Part shown: piece by piece, positions 59,358-64,000 of the stretch
Layout: each line of letters begins with the position of its first letter
Position numbering within the stretch: the first letter of the stretch is position 1
DNA from: an uncultured Pirellulaceae bacterium
GTDB lineage: Bacteria > Planctomycetota > Planctomycetia > Pirellulales > Pirellulaceae
Assembly (NCBI GenBank): GCA_937929805.1
Contig: CALFUT010000031.1
Span: forward strand, 124,001-188,000
Direction: 5' to 3'
Length of the DNA: 64,000 nucleotides
Program-made: the position numbers and the translations under genes
Notes under the pieces: generated by a model
The model's database searches: none
Told to the model about the DNA's origin: nothing
Seen by the model: the letters and a program-made list of their open reading frames with translations, nothing else

Positions 59358-59885
59358 ATGATCGACTACAAAACCTGTTACAACACCGTCGAGCACTTTG
59401 TGGAACAGCGGTACGGGATGCCGGTTTCGATCGCGGATGTGCTGGATCCGAACACAGGCGATTTCGATGGCGTTTCGATCAAAGTTGACTACGATCTGGA
59501 TGTCGATCTAGCCTTTTACATTCTGTTGCATCTGTTTGGCCACAGCGTTCAGTGGAATCTTTCAGAAGAGTACCGAATCTTGGGACAAGATCAATCCATT
59601 CCCAAACCACCAGACGTCATGGCAAAGATCCATGATTACGAACGAGACGCAACTCGATATTCTTTGACGCTGTGCCGCGAGGCGGGCGTCGAGCCCATCG
59701 ACGAAATCGACCGCTGGGTCAGCGATTGGTTCCACGCCGACTATGCGTTTTTAGAACACTTCTACACCACCGGCGAACGATTGGATCCCAAAGCCTTGTT
59801 TCAACCTGGCGCAGGGGAATTGCTAACTCCGTTGTCGATTCCTGAATTCACGCCCCAACAGTGGACCAGCCGCTGGTCGTTTTGA
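59358..59885 (+). CDS. Unknown protein with HLFGH metal-site-like motif
   Basis: ATG 59358, after AAGGA, gives 175 residues, without a signal or membrane segment. The segment VDLAFYILLHLFGHSVQWN contains His58-Leu-Phe-Gly-His62 in the position and hydrophobic setting of the HExxH helix of IrrE/ImmA-type and other zincin peptidases, but the catalytic Glu is Leu. A second helix, YERDATRYSLTLCREAG, follows at about residues 94-110 and could supply another ligand. It might bind a metal without peptidase activity, or belong to an unrelated family. I do not recognise it. The convergent gene ends 47 bases away. Confidence 0.65.
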   Translation: MIDYKTCYNTVEHFVEQRYGMPVSIADVLDPNTGDFDGVSIKVDYDLDVDLAFYILLHLFGHSVQWNLSEEYRILGQDQSIPKPPDVMAKIHDYERDATRYSLTLCREAGVEPIDEIDRWVSDWFHADYAFLEHFYTTGERLDPKALFQPGAGELLTPLSIPEFTPQQWTSRWSF

Positions 59886-59931
59886 ATCCGATCGAAAAAA
59901 TCGACCGAAAATAAGCCCGCAAAGGCCCAGC

Positions 59932-61632
59932 CTACTCGCCCTTCGCGAACAGCCTGTCGATCGCAGCGACCAACTCCGATAATTCGTAAGGTTTACGACA
60001 GTAGTAGTCGATTTCGTCCGGCACATGGTCATGCTTCAGATTTCCCGAGCAAAGAATCGTACGAATTTCTGGGTTAACCTGTTTTGCCATGGCCAACAAT
60101 TGCGTCCCTGCCATGTGTGGCATCGTTTGATCGGCGATGATCAATTGAAACTTGTTTGGCTCCTTCGAGAGCCGATCGAGTGCACATTTTGGATCGGTTG
60201 TACACTCAGTTCGATATCCGCTACCTCTCAACTGCCGGCTCATCCCTTCGGCAATTGGTTGAAGATCATCCACAACCAAAACGTTGATGTCACCTGAACG
60301 CTGGAAAGACGGGCTGTCGGCTGGAGAAAGATGTTCCGTCGATTCTTCAAAGCTCTGCGGGAAGTACAGTTTGACTGTCGTACCCTGCCCTTGCTCACTA
60401 ACAATTTTGACGTGACCACCGTGCTCTTTCACGATCCCAAAGACGGTCCAAAGGCCGAGCCCGGTTCCGCTGCCCACGGGCTTGGTCGTAAAGTACGGAT
60501 CAGCAATGCGATCGATTAATTTAGCTGGAATTCCTGCTCCGTTATCCGCCACGCTCAGTTGCACGTAGTGCCCCGGAGGTAAATCAAGTGCTTCGGTATC
60601 GTTTTCGTCAACTTGAAAATCAGCGACGCAAACTTTGATTTCACCGTCAATGCCTCGTAACGCGTAGTCAGCATTAAGAAACAAGTTCATCAGAATCTGT
60701 TGAATCAAACCGATGCTTGTTTTGATACAGAATTTGTTGTCGGCCCGTTCAAATTTCACCTGCACGCTGCCTGATATCGCGGCTTGAAGGATCGGCAGAA
60801 GTTGTTCGATGGTGTCCTCGATTAGAACAACTTCCAACTGCTCTGGATTTAGGCGACTCCAGCGAGTCAACTGCTGTACGACTTCTGCCGCCGATCCGAT
60901 CGTTCTTGCGACATTGTTCAGGTGATCGACAACAATAGGCTGATCGGCGACCTCGGACCGAATCAAATCGCAATAGATCTGGATAGCTCCCAAAGCGTTG
61001 TTGAAGTCGTGCGCCACGCCAGCAGAAAACTGCCCCATCGCCTCCAGTTTTTGAGCATACCGCAACCGTTTTTCAAATTCGGATTTTCTCCGATTCGAGT
61101 CCACTCGCAAATTCAGCTCGGTGCTGGTGGACTGGGCGAAATTGTTCAGCGTTGAAATCTCAGCGGCGGTCCATTTCCGAGGCACGCTGTCGATGACGCA
61201 AAACGAGCCCAAGACCTCGTCATTGTCAGTCCTCAACGGAACGCCCAAGTACGAGATAACATTCAAATCCGTGATCGCCAGATTCCCGCAAACCAAAGGA
61301 TGCTCGCGTGAATCCGTCACGATCAGAGGGGCGTCTTCGGTAACCACGTGCTGGCAAAACGAATGACTAAGCGGAGTTTCTCGTTGGCTAGCCCAAGGTT
61401 CTCCCAGCCCGTCCGAACTGAGAAAAAACTGCCGTTTATCCGTAACAATCGAAATTAAGGACACCGGAGTGTCCAGCAAACGATTGGCAAGCTCGACGAG
61501 CATCTTGAAACTACGCTCGATCGGAGCGTCCAGAATTTCCAACTGGTCGATCGCGAAAAGCCTGGACATCGAATCCAGCCTGTTTTCAACAGACGGACCG
61601 TTTTGGTTTACGTGAATTTCATTTTGGCTCAA
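59932..61632 (-). CDS. Hybrid histidine kinase with GAF and receiver domains
   Basis: A 566-residue soluble sensor. A GAF domain occupies about residues 28-170 (LANRLLDTPVSLISIVTDKR, then VISYLGVPLRTD). The dimerisation helix carries His208 (GVAHDFNNALGAI), the ATPase domain has MNLFLNADYAL, DNGAGIPAK and GSGTGLGLWT (about residues 310-425). A receiver domain at the C-terminus (about residues 448-565) has VLVVDD and the acceptor Asp501 in IIADQTMP. So phosphoryl groups may move from His208 to Asp501 within the protein. No membrane segment is present, so the ligand is probably cytoplasmic. No obvious cognate regulator is next to it. Confidence 0.92.
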   Translation of the reverse strand: MSQNEIHVNQNGPSVENRLDSMSRLFAIDQLEILDAPIERSFKMLVELANRLLDTPVSLISIVTDKRQFFLSSDGLGEPWASQRETPLSHSFCQHVVTEDAPLIVTDSREHPLVCGNLAITDLNVISYLGVPLRTDNDEVLGSFCVIDSVPRKWTAAEISTLNNFAQSTSTELNLRVDSNRRKSEFEKRLRYAQKLEAMGQFSAGVAHDFNNALGAIQIYCDLIRSEVADQPIVVDHLNNVARTIGSAAEVVQQLTRWSRLNPEQLEVVLIEDTIEQLLPILQAAISGSVQVKFERADNKFCIKTSIGLIQQILMNLFLNADYALRGIDGEIKVCVADFQVDENDTEALDLPPGHYVQLSVADNGAGIPAKLIDRIADPYFTTKPVGSGTGLGLWTVFGIVKEHGGHVKIVSEQGQGTTVKLYFPQSFEESTEHLSPADSPSFQRSGDINVLVVDDLQPIAEGMSRQLRGSGYRTECTTDPKCALDRLSKEPNKFQLIIADQTMPHMAGTQLLAMAKQVNPEIRTILCSGNLKHDHVPDEIDYYCRKPYELSELVAAIDRLFAKGE

Positions 61633-61876
61633 AGCAGAACTCGCAACGGATTCAATCGGGCTCGAACTCGATCACGCATCCGGGTGATACGAGTTTCTAT
61701 CAACAAATGGCTGTCGCTACATTGATTCACAGCTTCCAACATTTACGGGCGGACATCAACCAACTGCGAAAAAGAAAACCAATCGGTTGTGCAATTCCCA
61801 GATGAAAGGAAGGCTAATCCGCCGTGGTTAAGCGATTTTGCAAACATGATCGAGATGATGATCGGCCGGGTAGAGA

Positions 61877-62578
61877 TCACCCAACCGCCGACAACCCTCC
61901 ATCGACACCCATGACTTGGCCGGTGACCCACGCCGCTTGATCGGATAGCAAAAACGCGCCCAAAGATGCGATGTCGTCCACAGTGCCGGTTCGCTTGAGC
62001 GGATACATCTGCCCCATCGCTGCCGCCTTTTCTTCATTAGCAAAAAAGCGCTCGGCCAGCGGCGTGTTGGTCAAAGCCGGTGCGATACAGTTCACCCGGA
62101 CCTTGGGAGCCAACTCAGCGGCAAGCGATCGCGTCAATCCTTCAATCGCTCCTTTGGAAGCGGCAACCGACGCGTGCATTGACATGCCCTGCCCCACCGC
62201 GACGGTGCTGAACATCAGCACGCTGGACGACTCAGCTTTCTTAAGACCGGGCAACGCTGCTTGAAGAGTCTTGATCGCCCCGATGACATTTAGCTCAAAA
62301 TCTTCGCGAAACATCTCCGGCTTGAGTCCTCGGAACGATCGCAAATTAATGCTGCCAGGACAGTAAGCCAGCCCGTCGATCGATTCGGGAAACAGGTCGC
62401 CGTTTATCTCGTCCGCCGTCACGTCGACCGCAGAGTGCTTCACGCCGTCTAGTCCAGCCAATTGGCCCTCCGTCCGACTAAGCACCGTCACCGAGGCCCC
62501 ATCGGCCAGCAATCGCTGCACTAGGCCAAACCCGATTCCATGGCTCCCGCCAACAATGACAAAATTCTTATCCGACAC
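61877..62578 (-). CDS. Short-chain dehydrogenase/reductase family protein lacking the catalytic Tyr
   Basis: A 233-residue Rossmann-fold protein with the NAD(P) motif GGSHGIG (residues 10-16) and the SDR order of later blocks: AYCPGS, LMFSTVAVG with Ser124, then HASVAASKGAIEGL and VRVNCIAPALTNTPL. At the catalytic YxxxK the Lys is present (Lys142), but the Tyr position (138) is Val. HASVAASKG is, from memory, shared by other close homologues, which argues for a subfamily feature. A different acid or a non-catalytic role is then likely. The gene is divergent from the response regulator gene 134 bases away. Confidence 0.85.
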   Translation of the reverse strand: MSDKNFVIVGGSHGIGFGLVQRLLADGASVTVLSRTEGQLAGLDGVKHSAVDVTADEINGDLFPESIDGLAYCPGSINLRSFRGLKPEMFREDFELNVIGAIKTLQAALPGLKKAESSSVLMFSTVAVGQGMSMHASVAASKGAIEGLTRSLAAELAPKVRVNCIAPALTNTPLAERFFANEEKAAAMGQMYPLKRTGTVDDIASLGAFLLSDQAAWVTGQVMGVDGGLSAVG

Positions 62579-62712
62579 TCGATTTTCACTTTCAATGTAT
62601 GGTTGATTTCGTATCGCTAACCCAGTTTAAACCGCGATCCCTCGAATGAAATAACTCAAGCAGCCCACAAACGAGCCTACACCCGAACGAGCCGAATTAC
62701 TAAACTGTCAGC

Positions 62713-64000
<1,288 letters not shown>

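Overview
The window is a stretch of planctomycete chromosome, most likely from a Rhodopirellula-type member of the Pirellulaceae. The evidence is the combination of gene families: two copies of the TIGR03000 domain, a DUF1598 protein, a DUF1559 pseudopilin-like protein, an ECF sigma factor next to a membrane Ser/Thr kinase, an N-terminal LEPR-XLL-like signature (LEDRRLL) on a giant beta-helix protein, dockerin-like C-termini, a PEP-CTERM-like tail and HTTM proteins. Palindromic intergenic repeats (core CTCACGCTTGCGTGAG) recur across the window. I saw no rRNA, tRNA, insertion sequence, phage block or CRISPR array.

Left part (1-22 kb): a truncated CAAX-protease-like membrane protein, an exported isoaspartyl methyltransferase, a Gly-rich TIGR03000 protein, an HTTM pair, truA, a cation/Ca exchanger, a two-gene MscK-like mechanosensitive unit, a small Ser/Thr kinase, accA, a CvpA-family protein, a YdjM-like membrane hydrolase, dtd, a membrane-anchored unknown, and three consecutive exported planctomycete proteins (two of them paralogues, one with a DUF11-like end).

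Middle (22-29 kb): a PEP-CTERM-like exported protein diverges from a probable operon of ECF sigma factor, Ser/Thr kinase with an HxxxCxxC N-terminus, DUF1559 pseudopilin-like protein and a repeat-rich surface protein with a dockerin-like end. This is the best candidate for a self-contained signalling and surface system.

Right part (29-64 kb): mostly housekeeping genes (queE, queF, trpD, trmB, purF, manA, tatC, an aminotransferase, a nucleoside hydrolase, an HtrA-like protease, a DksA-type zinc-finger protein, an enoyl-CoA hydratase-family protein). Between them lie planctomycete unknowns, a 33-residue very basic protein, a possible nucleotidyltransferase two-gene module, a 2388-residue beta-helix surface protein, a hybrid histidine kinase, an SDR protein lacking the catalytic Tyr, and a sigma-54-type response regulator cut by the window end.

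Export recurs as a theme: many products carry signal peptides or anchors, and the window also encodes TatC, with an unusually large insertion between its first two membrane segments. All functional calls rest on reading motifs by eye; no database search was run.
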